A DNA stretch of 64,000 nucleotides from Gigantopelta aegis (lineage: Eukaryota; Mollusca; Gastropoda; Neomphalida; Peltospiridae), in the NCBI RefSeq assembly GCF_016097555.1, contig NC_054704.1, positions 30,964,523 through 31,028,522 on the forward strand, given 5' to 3'. Under the pieces are notes generated by a model. It did not search any database and was not told the DNA's origin. It was given only the letters and a program-made list of their open reading frames with translations. The translations under genes and the position numbers were made by a program. Below, in pieces: positions 12,701 through 22,290 of this stretch. Each line of letters starts with the position of its first letter. Positions within the stretch are counted from its first letter, which is position 1.

Positions 12701-13599
12701 GGAAAGGTTGGGCAGGGTGGAGAAGGGACCGCCTGCACTCACAGGTGCAAGTGAGCACCTGCAGCCTGACTGGGGTCGGTAGCAGGCAGAGGGTTGGTTT
12801 TCTAATGCAACCACAGACAGGAAAGCACATACCATGGCCTTTGACCAGTTGTGGTGCACTGGTTGGAATGAGAGAAAAACAATCAGTTCAACAAGGTGGT
12901 TCGATCCTGCAATCCAAGCACCTCGGGCAAGCGCTCAACTGACAGAGCTAAATCCCGCCTCTTGTTTTTAACAAAAGATTCTCTATCTAATATTTCTTAC
13001 CAAAGAAACTAAACAAAACCTTCAATGTTCAGAAAATCCAATGTTAGTCAAATTAAGTCAGAGTGATTGTAAAAGGGAGGGAGGGGTGTGTGTTGACTAG
13101 TATAAAGTAACTTCAGAGAGGGGTGGTCTCGGCAATACAAAGTATTATATCGGGGGGGGGGGGGGGGGGGGGGGGCAGGAGTTTAAAAAATACTAAATTT
13201 TGCATTATATAATTGTTGAACTGTATCTTAAACATCCTACCTCAGAAGATTCATCGGGTTTTCCCAGTCCCAACTGTTGTCCCATGGCTAGTTTATCAAA
13301 GGCTGTCCTCTCTATGAGAAATTGCATGTAAAAGGTTTCTTGCTTACCCTGTATAATGAACAAATGTTGCAGGTTTGTGTGAAGACTACATGACATATGA
13401 TTCATTAATCAATATGCTCTAATGGTGCTAAACAAAACAAAGTCTAACTGAAACATCTTACTTACTTATGAACATTGGCGCTATGAAAGGCTACTTTTCT
13501 CTGTGCCCAGCGTAGTTTCCAGTAATCAACATTCAACAACGTCTCCTTTACAGTTTTAGGCTTTTTTTCTGCACCATTTTCCTTTGTGTCTGGCTCCAT
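6800..13599 (-). CDS. TPMT: Thiopurine S-methyltransferase homologue, 5' five exons
   Basis: A SAM-dependent methyltransferase of the thiopurine methyltransferase family; vertebrate TPMT transfers methyl groups to sulfur in the cytosol. Exons in transcript order: 13466-13599 (start ATG at 13599), 10885-10977, 9378-9507, 8987-9039, 6800-6874. All have GT donors and AG acceptors, and the phases match at every junction. They give about 162 residues, collinear with the first two-thirds of the roughly 245-residue vertebrate enzyme. Visible landmarks: YWKLRWAQRKVAFH near residue 30; the SAM-binding stretch LFPMCGKTVDMKWAYDLGH then VVVGVEGSE; ECDLFDF; and FDAIWDRGAIVAVN, matching vertebrate FDMIWDRGALVAINP. 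The final exons (the region around human PGPPFYV) are not found down to position 1, so the gene probably runs off the left edge. The introns hold many repeats. Orthology to TPMT as against a close paralogue is inferred. Confidence 0.9.
6875..8986. other. TPMT intron 4, no second gene seen
   Basis: AT-rich intron. Positions about 8385-8450 (TTCGACCCATCGGGTAGTTC) match, in inverted orientation, positions about 26800-26870 (ACTACCCGACGGGTCGGAC), so this is a dispersed repeat. Positions 7620-7710 have a balanced composition and stay open in two minus-strand frames but match nothing I recognise. Confidence 0.5.
9150..9207. repeat. TA microsatellite and poly-T
   Basis: A TA dinucleotide run passes directly into T-rich homopolymer in TPMT intron 3. 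Confidence 0.9.
9985..10600 (+). repeat. Four diverged tandem copies, about 150-190 bp each
   Basis: Four related segments start near 9990, 10190, 10335 and 10480. Each has a CTCTCTATT or AGGAGAAAACG lead, TTTGTGAAGA, a GATCACTGTACCAAG-like block and CAGAACAATTCAATC-like block, then T-rich filler. Copies are strongly diverged in sequence and length, so the array is old. It lies in TPMT intron 2. Confidence 0.7.
11758..12180 (-). pseudogene. Unidentified coding remnant, probably transposon-derived
   Basis: On the minus strand two adjacent reading frames have coding-like composition. The upstream one (about 12180-12030) includes ILQSAMPVSGELIVNFNSA. The downstream one (about 12030-11758) includes KARAAEIERSAHTALIDLVE, then LVDLLELLEHRIVEECVALF and SGTYRKTQMSKLIQKLSLQ. 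The break between them and the stop after DMGMI indicate decay. I have a weak recollection of similar multi-copy proteins in invertebrate genomes but cannot name the family. It lies in TPMT intron 1 beside the palindrome at 12264-12371. Confidence 0.45.
12264..12371. repeat. 108 bp near-perfect palindrome
   Basis: The left arm starts TGTTCATTAAATGGGCAAAT and the right arm ends with its reverse complement, ATTTGCCCATTTAATGAACA. Pairing continues through CAGCTGATA and AGGGG, giving arms near 38 bp around a loop of roughly 30 bp. It could be a miniature foldback element. Confidence 0.85.
12493..12957 (-). mobile_element. SINE (H3 head, T2 tail) carrying an insertion
   Basis: T2 tail (TTTGTTTAACAACACCACTA) at the left, then about 200 bp of unrelated GC-rich sequence (roughly 12605-12800, with GGCCTTGGCCAGCTCTTCTG), then the core resumes (CCACAGACAGGAAAGCACAT) and ends in the H3 head (AACTGACAGAGCTAAATCCC). 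The 108-residue plus-strand open frame over this region is a product of the insertion and SINE, not a gene. Confidence 0.7.
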
Positions 13600-13769
13600 T
13601 TAAGATGGTGAAATTGTTTATCTCAGTTTGAAAGTGATACACAACTGTAAATAAACAAGAGTAATTTAAACTGATCCATTTTCAAGGTTTGAAATTGATT
13701 TTGTGGAAGCAATGATTTTGACATTTTAATCTGGAAGCAAGTGCTTGAAATTGAGTTTTTTTTGTTTTA

Positions 13770-14083
13770 TGTTTTATTTATTATTTAATGACACAGTTTA
13801 TTTACGGTTATATGGGGTTAGACATATGGTTAAGGACCACACAGATATTGAGAGAGAAACCTGCTGTCGCCATTTCATGGGCTACTCTTTTCGATTAGCA
13901 GCAAGGGATCTTTTATATGCACCATCCCACAGACAGGATAGTACATACCACGGCCTTTGTTACAACAGTTGTGGAGCACTGGCTGGAACGAGAAATAGCC
14001 CAATAGGTCCACCGACGGGGATCGATCCTAGACCGATTGCGCATCAAGTGAATGCTTTACCACTGGGCTACATCCTGCCCCGC
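13770..14083 (-). mobile_element. SINE, family D (head H2, tail T1)
   Basis: T1 tail with TTTACGGTTATATGGGGT, core (AGCAAGGGATCTTTTATATG) and the H2 head in reverse (CTTTACCACTGGGCTACATC). It lies about 170 bp upstream of the TPMT start codon, so it may sit in or near that promoter. Confidence 0.85.
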
Positions 14084-14911
14084 TTGAAATTGAGAGACAG
14101 TTCTAGACTGTTTGTACTGATATAAACTTTAATTTATGTTCATTTAAACTAGTCACTTGGATCTTTTCTTCGTCATCATCTTCTGTTTTGTGTAATTTTT
14201 ACAATATTTGATTTAATATTGGTCACCCTAATTACATTGAATAGTTGTACAATTCTTGAAGATGTAAAGCAAAAGCTACTTCTAAAAATGTTTGTCCGAA
14301 TTGAGTGGCAAATTTTATCTTGCTCCCTAACATTTCAAGACCAATGCATTTCTATAAATATATAATTTTATGAAGTCAAAGTAGGTGGAGAAAATAATGC
14401 ATACTGGTCTAAATATGAGTGAGGTACACTGTAATAGGATACAATTTGCCACCTGCATTCAAGCAGGATGGTTTTGACATCCAGTAGCCGATGATTAATA
14501 AATCAATGTGCTCTAGTGGTGTCGTTAAACAAAACAAACTTTTTCCAAGTGGAATGGAGCAAAATACGAACATTGGGTGCCATATATGTAAAAAAAAAAA
14601 AAAGTATTTAAAGTAATTTTGATACATTTTTCTACAATAAACCATGTTTCTGGTTGAAAGTTACAGTTTCTTGCTTGTTCATTTTTGTACATTGCGGTTT
14701 TTAGTTGTCCTATGTAATGCAGAAATGAAAAATATATCTCTAGTAATCGGACTGGTTACCATGCATGAAACTACAGTTTACTAGTCCCCCAGAATTTAGA
14801 TTCCTGCTTGTCCATCAGCCTACAGCATAATATAATATTGTTTAATACAACCATATAACTTGAAATAGCCATGCAGTGACTTCCTACTTCTCCTTTCAAC
14901 AAGTACTTTTG
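14084..14911. other. No gene; one SINE tail fragment
   Basis: Only a short T2-tail fragment at about 14487-14547 (GATTAATAAATCAATGTGCT, GTGGTGTCGTTAAACAAAAC) is recognisable. The rest is AT-rich with no feature I can support. Confidence 0.5.
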
Positions 14912-15067
14912 TGTGACGTTTATATATACATGTATATGGAATGTCTTGTACATGGAGGAAACAACACAAAATGAGAAAGCAGAAGCAGCTCTGTGTCAAG
15001 GTCATCTTAACACTGGTAAACATTATATACATCATCTACAGACATTACGTGGTGTCAGAAGTGGGAT
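14912..15067 (+). mobile_element. LTR and primer-binding-site fossil (Ty3/gypsy-like)
   Basis: A stretch starting TGTGACG is followed at 15050-15067 by TGGTGTCAGAAGTGGGAT, a string I associate with the primer-binding site directly after the 5' LTR in many gypsy-type elements. No Gag or Pol follows, so only the very start of an element seems to survive. It is broken; age not determined. Confidence 0.45.
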
Positions 15068-15479
15068 AAGACATTACACTTTTGTTTTTAAAGAAGCAAG
15101 GTTTAAGATATTGTTTAATAAACGTGAATCAAATTTAGAATATATCTGACACAGACCCTATAGTTTCAATCTGTAATAATGGACACGATAATGTTTGGTT
15201 AATTTACAAAGCTGAAACACATTTGGGTAAAATTACAAGAGTGAAACAAGAATTTGTGATACTGAAAGGGCGAAATATCTTTTAAAAATAGACTAAAATA
15301 TAAAGAAAAAAACATTTCATGGTATTAGAAACAAAAGGATGGTCAGAAAATTTGGATGTACAGACATGGATAATTTAAAATAAGAAATGTCTGATTTTAA
15401 TTATCAAAAGCTGCTTTAATATATAGTGACAAATATGTTGTAATGTTTAAAAACTATGGTCTGTCACTTCAAACATGAG

Positions 15480-15760
15480 GTCTGTGGCATAAACGGTCAC
15501 TTGAGTTGACCCCATCTACCAGACTCATGGATAAGCACAATACCCATTTTGTCTGGGGGTTGAGAATGACCAAATACATGATTTCAGTGGTTCTCCATGG
15601 GTCAAGGAAGCTTCCCATTAACTTTAGCTGGAGATGGTCTAGTAGTTGTGAAGAAATTATAACTCTAAATGTAGTCAAATTCACCCCTCCTCGGGCACAA
15701 ACAGGGGACCCAACATTGATGAAATTCACAACTTTGATAAACCATCTAAAGACTTTTACA
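15480..15760 (+). repeat. Dispersed repeat, copy 1 (flank of Tc1 element)
   Basis: This shares blocks with 17105-17480: GAATGACCAAAT, CTCCATGGGTCAAG versus CTCCATAGGTCAAG, and TTTAGCTGGAGATGGTCT versus TTTAGTTGGAAATGGTCT, then GGGGACC and CATT(A/G)ATGA. The Tc1-like transposon lies between the two copies. Confidence 0.7.
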
Positions 15761-17055
15761 TATATACTACTCAAAAGAATTTAAGGGTCAGACGATATTT
15801 TCGACATTATTTTCTGAATGTCAATTATATTAGCTAGACCATAATGTCACGCATGGTATTGTTCCATTTTGATGAAAGTGGGTCTAAGCAACCCTTAAAT
15901 GAATTAAAATCCACTGTCATTGACACTGTCGACTAGTTCTAATGGTGAAAACATGCTTACATTTGCACATAAATTAGGGCGAAAGCGAAAGGTCTGCTAA
16001 GTGCCCATAACTTGCTTTTTCACATCACCAATATGGCTCTACGTCAACGCACAACCACTGCACGCCGATTATGTGACAATCTGCGGACTGCGACTGGAAC
16101 TCGAGTGTCTGATCAAACCATACACAATCGTCTGAGAGCCAATAATCTACGCTGCCGTCGCCAGGCTGTTCGACCACCACTCCTACCACGTCACAGAACG
16201 GCCAGACGTCACTGGTGCACGCTTCATCTGCGGTGGCAACGTGTTCAGTGGGGTCGAGTGATGTTCACTGATGAGTCCAGGTTTAGTCTCCAGTTCAACG
16301 ACGGTCGGGTTCGTGTCTACAGACGTCCTGGGGAGCGCTTCGCTGACGTTAACGTTAGACAACGTCACCGGTTCGGTGGTGGCAGCGTCATGGTGTGGGG
16401 CGGCATCTCTATCCACCACAGGACCCCCCTCTATGTGGTGGATGGCAATCTGAATGGAATCCGCTATCTGAATGAGATTATCTGGCCGTTGGTTCTCCCA
16501 GGCCTTCAGCAGATTGGTGGCGGGGCAGTCTGCAGGATGACAATGCCAGACCCCACCGCGCCAGGGTGGTAACGGACTTTCTCAGACAACAAGGTATCGC
16601 CAGGATGGATTGGCCAGCATATTCGCCTGACTTGGCCCCAATAGAGCACGCCTGGGACGAATTAGGCAGGAGAGTTCGGGATAACCATGCCCCTCCGGCC
16701 AACCTTCATGATCTGGGTCAACTTCTTATGGCAGAGTGGCAGGCCATTCCCCAAGAGTTCTTCAGACGTCTGATCAACAGCATGAGGCAACGATGTGTCG
16801 AATGTATTCGCGCCAGGGGTGGATTCACACACTATTAAACGAATGTTCTAATGTGTAAAATCCATGTTTGACAACCTTCAACTTTGACAGCATGTCATGT
16901 GACTTTCTTGTATACAGTGACGTTTATTTGTGGTTTTTTGTAAATATGGAACAATAAATAAAAAAATTGGTGTAGTTTACATCATCAATCTAATACACTC
17001 TGAAACTTATTTGGTTATAAATTTTTGACCCTTAAATTCTTTTGAGTAGTATATA
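15761..17055 (+). mobile_element. Tc1/mariner-like DNA transposon with perfect TIRs
   Basis: The ends are perfect 30 bp inverted repeats (TATATACTACTCAAAAGAAT, then TTAAGGGTCA) at 15761-15790 and 17026-17055, including TA at each end as expected for the Tc1/mariner TA target. The element is about 1.3 kb, a normal Tc1 size, but the region between the left TIR and the open frame is too short for a full N-terminal DNA-binding domain. The perfect TIRs suggest a fairly recent insertion or recent mobilisation in trans. Confidence 0.95.
16012..16838 (+). pseudogene. Tc1-like transposase, DD34E, frameshifted and N-truncated
   Basis: Two overlapping frames (16012-16572 and 16566-16838) make up the body of a Tc1 transposase. 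The first carries the second helix-turn-helix area (VSDQTIHNRLRANNLRCRR) and the first catalytic aspartate in MFTDESRFSL, then GGGSVMVWGGIS. The second carries DWPAYSPDLAPIEHAWDELG with the catalytic glutamate. The second aspartate lies where the frames meet (QDDNARPH in the second frame); the spacing from it to the glutamate is 34 residues, so DD34E. One frameshift just before it, and the lack of the first helix-turn-helix, mean the copy cannot make a full transposase. It has lost roughly the first 100 residues of a typical 340. Confidence 0.93.
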
Positions 17056-17104
17056 TGAAGAGTATGCAATTATAGCATTTCTAGAAGTAGAGAATAAGAT
17101 TTTT

Positions 17105-17480
17105 GTTTAATTGGCTCGTTTTTTTTCCTTTGGGCCCTGCCCCTCATTTCCCAATTGGGATATCAGAATGACCAAATTCACAAATTTATTTCTTCAAGTG
17201 TCAAGGCTTGGCATTTATGGAACAGATAATGATTTCAAAACAGTCTCAGTTTTTTTCCCCTTTTGGGACCCACCTCTCAGGCCCTTTTGGGGAGGGGTCA
17301 GAATGACCAAATTCACAATTTTGTCTCTCCATAGGTCAAGAAAACTTGCCACCAAATTTAGTTGGAAATGGTCTTTTAGACCCGAACAAATTACAGTTTA
17401 AATGCATTTCTTTATGTAATAATTTAGTACACTTCACACTCCCAAGGGGAAACCTGACAAACTGGGGACCTGACATTAAT
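17105..17480 (+). repeat. Dispersed repeat, copy 2, with internal duplication
   Basis: This is homologous to 15480-15760. Within it GAATGACCAAATTCACAA occurs twice (about 17165 and 17301), each preceded by a CCCTTTTGGG- or CCCAATTGGG-like segment, so this copy is itself a partial tandem array. Confidence 0.65.
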
Positions 17481-17663
17481 GATATTCACAAATTATATAA
17501 ACAAACTATTTTAATTACATTAACCTCTCACAAGATTTCATCTAGTCAGAATTAAATGGGTTTTACTAACATACTGAAATTTTTTAGACTGAAAATTCAG
17601 ATGTTAATTTGAAACTATAGTGTACATAGTCCCACCTACAAACATGTCACACCCCAATTATTA

Positions 17664-17880
17664 AAGGCGCTCTGTCAAATCAAATCATTTATTTATATAT
17701 GAATCATATAAACATGGCATGGTATACATTGGACAACATACATAATTAGAATATAAAATGGTAAGATCAGACACATAGTAATAATAATGATGACAATGAT
17801 TATATACGTGTAATAGTTATATGACATGTACACGTAAATGTGTGCAGTGTCACTGAGTGTGTATACGTGTTTATTCAAGT
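17664..17880 (-). mobile_element. Probable LINE 3' end
   Basis: Read on the minus strand it ends in ATAAATAAATGATTTGATTT, a TTGATT-type tail typical of some LINE 3' ends, preceded by AT-rich 3' UTR-like sequence with ATGTATACCATGCCATG. No coding part is left. Confidence 0.4.
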
Positions 17881-18410
17881 TGGTGTTGTAGTAGAGGGTC
17901 CTAATTAATGACCTAACAAAGTATTATCTGAAAATATATACATTTGATTTGTCGCTAAAAGTACTTTATTTACTTTACACAACTACCATAAGCCACTAAT
18001 TACTGATATTTTGTAAAAAAATAAATAATTGAATTATGTCAACGGTCCATAATTCAGGAAAAAATAACGGCTATTTGGAAGAGGTGTGACGTATTATTTT
18101 TGTAGTCACGTGATGGGCAACCCCCGAATAACAGCAATGTCAAAACGATTTGCCAAGCTCGTGTAACGAGAACGCTTGACCGTCCTATGCGACGTAGGGT
18201 AAATCGAAAGAAAAACAACGAAAATAAGTATAATATTGCCCCTGCAGTAGGCCCTACTATAATAATAGTGTAATTATTATTATTATTATATATGAATGAA
18301 TGAATACATTATCTGAGATTATCTGAAAAAGAAATTAAATACACACCAACTACGGACAGTACACAAACTAACAGCGGGGGCTTGTGATACATTTTTCTCG
18401 ACCCCTCACC
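17881..18410. other. No gene; CpG-bearing patch
   Basis: Mostly AT-rich. Positions 18085-18200 are richer in CpG and include GTCACGTGATGGGC, an E-box type sequence. No exon follows on either strand, so I do not call a promoter. Confidence 0.3.
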
Positions 18411-18600
18411 GTAAACTTCACTCGCCTCCGTGTAGACCCCCTTCCCATGCTAAAATCCCTGCACACGCGTCTGCAGAGGTAGCCTACTGTATACGGAGCT
18501 CCGTAAAAAAAAAAAAGAGAAAAAAAAGTAAACAACAAAATAGCCCCACTCCCCCTTCATCCCCCCCAAAATAAATAAAATTAAAATAAATAATAATTAT
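18411..18600 (+). repeat. Dispersed repeat, copy 1
   Basis: This shares GTAGACCCCC, GCTAAAATCCCTGCACACG and GAGCTCCGTAAAAAAA with 22121-22290 (TCTAGACCCCC, GCTAAAATTCCTGCACACG, CAGCTCCGTAAAAAAA). Both copies end in A-rich sequence with AATAATAATAA, as expected of a retroposed or A-tailed repeat. Confidence 0.65.
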
Positions 18601-18620
18601 AATAATAATCGCTTGCTGAA

Positions 18621-21153
18621 GGTTGCATAGTACCAAAGAAGAGAGTACCGTGTCAAAGTTCGACATGCACCGTCAAATATTTACGGAGTAAAAGCAGCTG
18701 TGGGTGTGATTGGTAGTAATATGTGACATTGATTATTTGTGCAAATACTATTATCCATTGACAATAAATAAATACACTTTTATTTGTTATACAGTTGTTA
18801 TGCAGTATATACCAGAGGTTGAAACTAATGCGGGGTACCCCCAAAAATGGAACTGCAATTTTCAGCAAAAATGACGGTTGCTATTAAAAACATAAATTAA
18901 ATCTCTTAAATGATACGTGACCCCCCATTTTCTTGCAGCTTGATTAGATGTGAGGTGCCACACTTTCTATTGCTGTACTTCCTGGGTGTGTTGAAAGGCT
19001 GCTTATATCAGTTTTATTAGTAAACGTTAACATTATCGGCAATAGGAATTGATTTGGTCTAATGGAACGTATAGCATATATTCACTATATTATCATTATT
19101 TTATATTGTGTGCCATTTACTGTTATTTGACAGTCGTAATTGCTTAAATAGGTTACACTCAGGCATGGGAGTTCATAATGACCTTGACCTTGGCATTAAT
19201 TTACTGTGCACTGCTGAGAATAGAGTTTGAAAAAAAAGTCTGTGCTGACCAATTGGCGATTTTGGCCCATATGTTTTACTTAAAATATTTTAAAGCTTAT
19301 TTATCCAAGGTGATGGACATGTCATATAACACTAATCTTATTTAGGATAATAAGTCTAGGCAAGATGAAATAAGCTATTAGTAATAATTTATTTTTCGTT
19401 AAAAAATAATGTTAGCTGATATTAGGTTAAGCTTTTAGATCTCCATTAACAATGTGTATTTGAATGCAATTGGCTCTGGAATGACTATATTTAAATAACC
19501 TGATTTCTGCTGTAATTTTAACATACTTTTTAGGTTGGTGAATTATGTTTTAGGCAAATATGGGAGTTTTTACAATTGTTTTTGTGAGTTTGGCAAAAAC
19601 ATTAAAATCTACAGAAGTGGGTTCTGTGTAGCCATTTTGCATTCTCTTCTTTATTTGTACACAAATATAAGCTTGGTAATGATAGCTTTAGGTCAGTTCA
19701 TTAAATCTTGTCCATATATTCAGTGAGTTTTCTATAGTAAAGGGTATTTGAAGTATATACCAAGTACAAGAGCAATTTTGACACATTTGTTAATCTACCT
19801 AGGAGTGTGTTAGTATTATCTTCCACTATTACCACACTTGTAAAGCTATATTTTCGAATATTACTATGTAAATGATGTGTTACATTACAGATTGTAGTAA
19901 TGCATACGATATAAATATTATATTCAGTTAAAACAGAAAATAATTAAAGAAAAATGACTTTCGCACTCTTTCGATGGATTAAATGTCCTTTTTTTTATGA
20001 CAAATAAAAAATAAAGATGTAAAACCCTAATGATAACTCTAGATATGATACATGTCTGTAAGCACCAATCACTGGAGATTATTAATAAAATATCAACAGA
20101 TATATTGGTAGCTGTCAGTGGATTTAATAATGCATATATAAAAACCAACTAGGCTGATGGGTTTGAAAATATTGCATTCAGTGACTTGACATCCAAGCAT
20201 AGTCCATACCTTGGGTGTTTACCCCACCATGATGTGTAACACATTAATTTAATACTATTTGTGGATGCAGTGGTGTTCATTTCAGATACCACATATAATA
20301 TGCTTTTTTTCTAGTGAAGTTCTTATCATATGCCCATTAAAGTCTTTCAAAACACAGGGTCACTGCAATAAATGAGTTTTAAGGTAATTATTTATTGGAA
20401 ATGAGAGACTCTGACTATGCATGCACACACTACATATACAACTAAGCATACACAACCAACCCATAGTATGTATCTTCAAGAGTAGTATTTTTATTTATTA
20501 TTTGTTTTAAATATGATACATTGCATTTGTATACAACTTTGCATAACACTGATGCTTCCTGAGGTGTACATTAAATCAGGTTGCACTGTAGGAACAACAC
20601 TTTCAATTATGTTGTCACATCATATCAGAACACAGAAGATCCTGATAGTCATGAAAACACCCAATTGGACACTTTTTGAAAAATAATTTTTTTGGATATA
20701 GGTTGCATAGTACCAAAGAAGAGAGTACCGTGTCAAAATTCGATGTGCACCGTCAAATATTTACGGAGTAAAAGCAGCTGTGGGTGTGATTGGTAGTAAT
20801 ATGTGACATTGATTATTTGTGCAAATACTATTATCCATTGACAATAAATAAATACACTTTTATTTGTTATACAGTTGTTATGCAGTATATACCAGAGGTT
20901 GAAACTAATGCGGGGTACCCCCAAAAATGGAACTGCAATTTTCAGCAAAAATGACGGTTGCTATTAAAAACATAAATTAAATCTCTTAAATGATACGTGA
21001 CCCCCCATTTTCTTGTAGCTAGATTAGATGTGAGGTGCCACACTTTCTATTGCTGTACTTCCTGGGTGTGTTGAAACGCTGCTTATATCAGTTTTATTAG
21101 TAAACGTTAACATTATCGGCAATAGGAATTGATTTGGTCTAATGGAACCTATA
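18621..21153. mobile_element. 2.5 kb unit bounded by 453 bp direct repeats
   Basis: Positions 18621-19073 and 20701-21153 are direct repeats starting GGTTGCATAGTACC and ending near GATTTGGTCTAATGGAAC, with about seven differences in 453 bp. TGAA lies just before the left copy (18617-18620) and just after the right copy (21154-21157), as expected for a 4 bp target duplication. The 1.63 kb interior has no long open frame. This could be a non-autonomous LTR-like element, but the ends are not TG...CA and I see no primer-binding site or purine tract, so a tandem segmental duplication or a Penelope-like arrangement remains possible. The repeats look young. Confidence 0.6.
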
Positions 21154-21169
21154 TGAATCCCCTGCTTAA

Positions 21170-22057
21170 AGGTAGGGTCAACTCCAACAAGAGCCTTATG
21201 TGTTGGAAAGATGCATACCCGGACCACCAATACATACTGACACTTTAGCAAATTAAAAACACGTAATTTTAGAGTTAATAAAAAACCATGATTATTCCTG
21301 CTAACTGGGGGCAGCCATTTTGTTTCGTTTTTGTGACGTCCGGTGGGATAGCTTGGGGCGAAGTGACGTCAGCTCCTGACCATCTCCTGTATGTACAGTG
21401 TAAACAAAAGCAGTAATTTTCGACAAGGCGCTTCTCTTTGATCAACCTGACTTGTAAAACAGCATAAATGACGCAATAATATAATAAACTATTTAACTAA
21501 ATATATTTCAAGTTGCATTAACGGAACAAAACGGGGTTATAGTATTTTTCTCTGTTTAATAATCCAAAGGAAAAATGTACACTATTAGGCCTATTGATAT
21601 GCTACGTTGGAGCAAAAACGACAACCCACGATACCCAAGTGATATTTTTTTTCTTTGGGACTACGTAATTGGTCAGTTCTGTGGTTTTAGATGGAAAAGT
21701 CTACTTAATCAATACAGTAATAAACCATGTCCATTACAATTTTAGTCCACAATACCGGTATGTATTTTTGTGTCTAGACAGCGTCAATTAACTGGCAAAA
21801 ACCAGGTAGATTGTGTTTCTCTAGTTCTAAGGCTCATTCCTGACGTGACACGTTAAGCATTACGTAACCACCAGCTCGACAGAGGGTGTACTCACTGAGA
21901 TGGTACAAAATGGCTGCGCCCGTTATATATAATAGCCGTCACATTTAACCGTTTTATTAATTTACTATACGATTATACTTGTTGATATTAAGCAATAATG
22001 TGCATTATATATCGTTAAATATGCATACCAGGCCAAGTGCCTTAATTGTCCTCTCCT
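21170..22057. mobile_element. Non-autonomous DNA element at TTAA target
   Basis: TTAA flanks both ends (21166-21169 and 22058-22061). The ends are related in inverted orientation: AGGTAGGGTCAA at the left, and AGGAGAGGACAA when the right end is reverse complemented. A further inverted match, ATGCATACC, occurs inside each end. No transposase is present. The TTAA target suggests piggyBac or Kolobok type mobilisation, but the TIRs are too diverged to assign. Confidence 0.55.
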
Positions 22058-22120
22058 TTAAGCACATTTAGTTTTCTAGGGTTTACGCCCTGATAATTGT
22101 CCAGCAGAGCGTGCCACCCT

Positions 22121-22290
22121 CTATAAACGTTGCTCACCGGAGTCTAGACCCCCCCCCCTTGCTAAAATTCCTGCACACGTGCCCCCTGTGGCTGTGTACG
22201 ACAGCTCCGTAAAAAAACCAAAAAAACAGAAAAACAAAACAATAATAAAAACAATAAAAAATAAAAAATAAAACAAATAATAATAATAAA
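22121..22290 (+). repeat. Dispersed repeat, copy 2
   Basis: The partner of 18411-18600 described there, with the same C-run, GCTAAAATTCCTGCACACG and an A-rich AATAA tail. Confidence 0.65.

Noticed and set aside
12616-12942. 108-codon plus-strand open frame
   Set aside because: It spans a GC-rich insertion and SINE sequence; it is not a gene.
13241-13348. Possible extra exon of TPMT (AG at the left, GAG/GT at the right on the minus strand, 108 nt)
   Set aside because: Exon 1 joins exon 2 perfectly in phase without it, and inclusion brings a stop codon within about 12 codons. A poison exon is possible, but there is no positive evidence.
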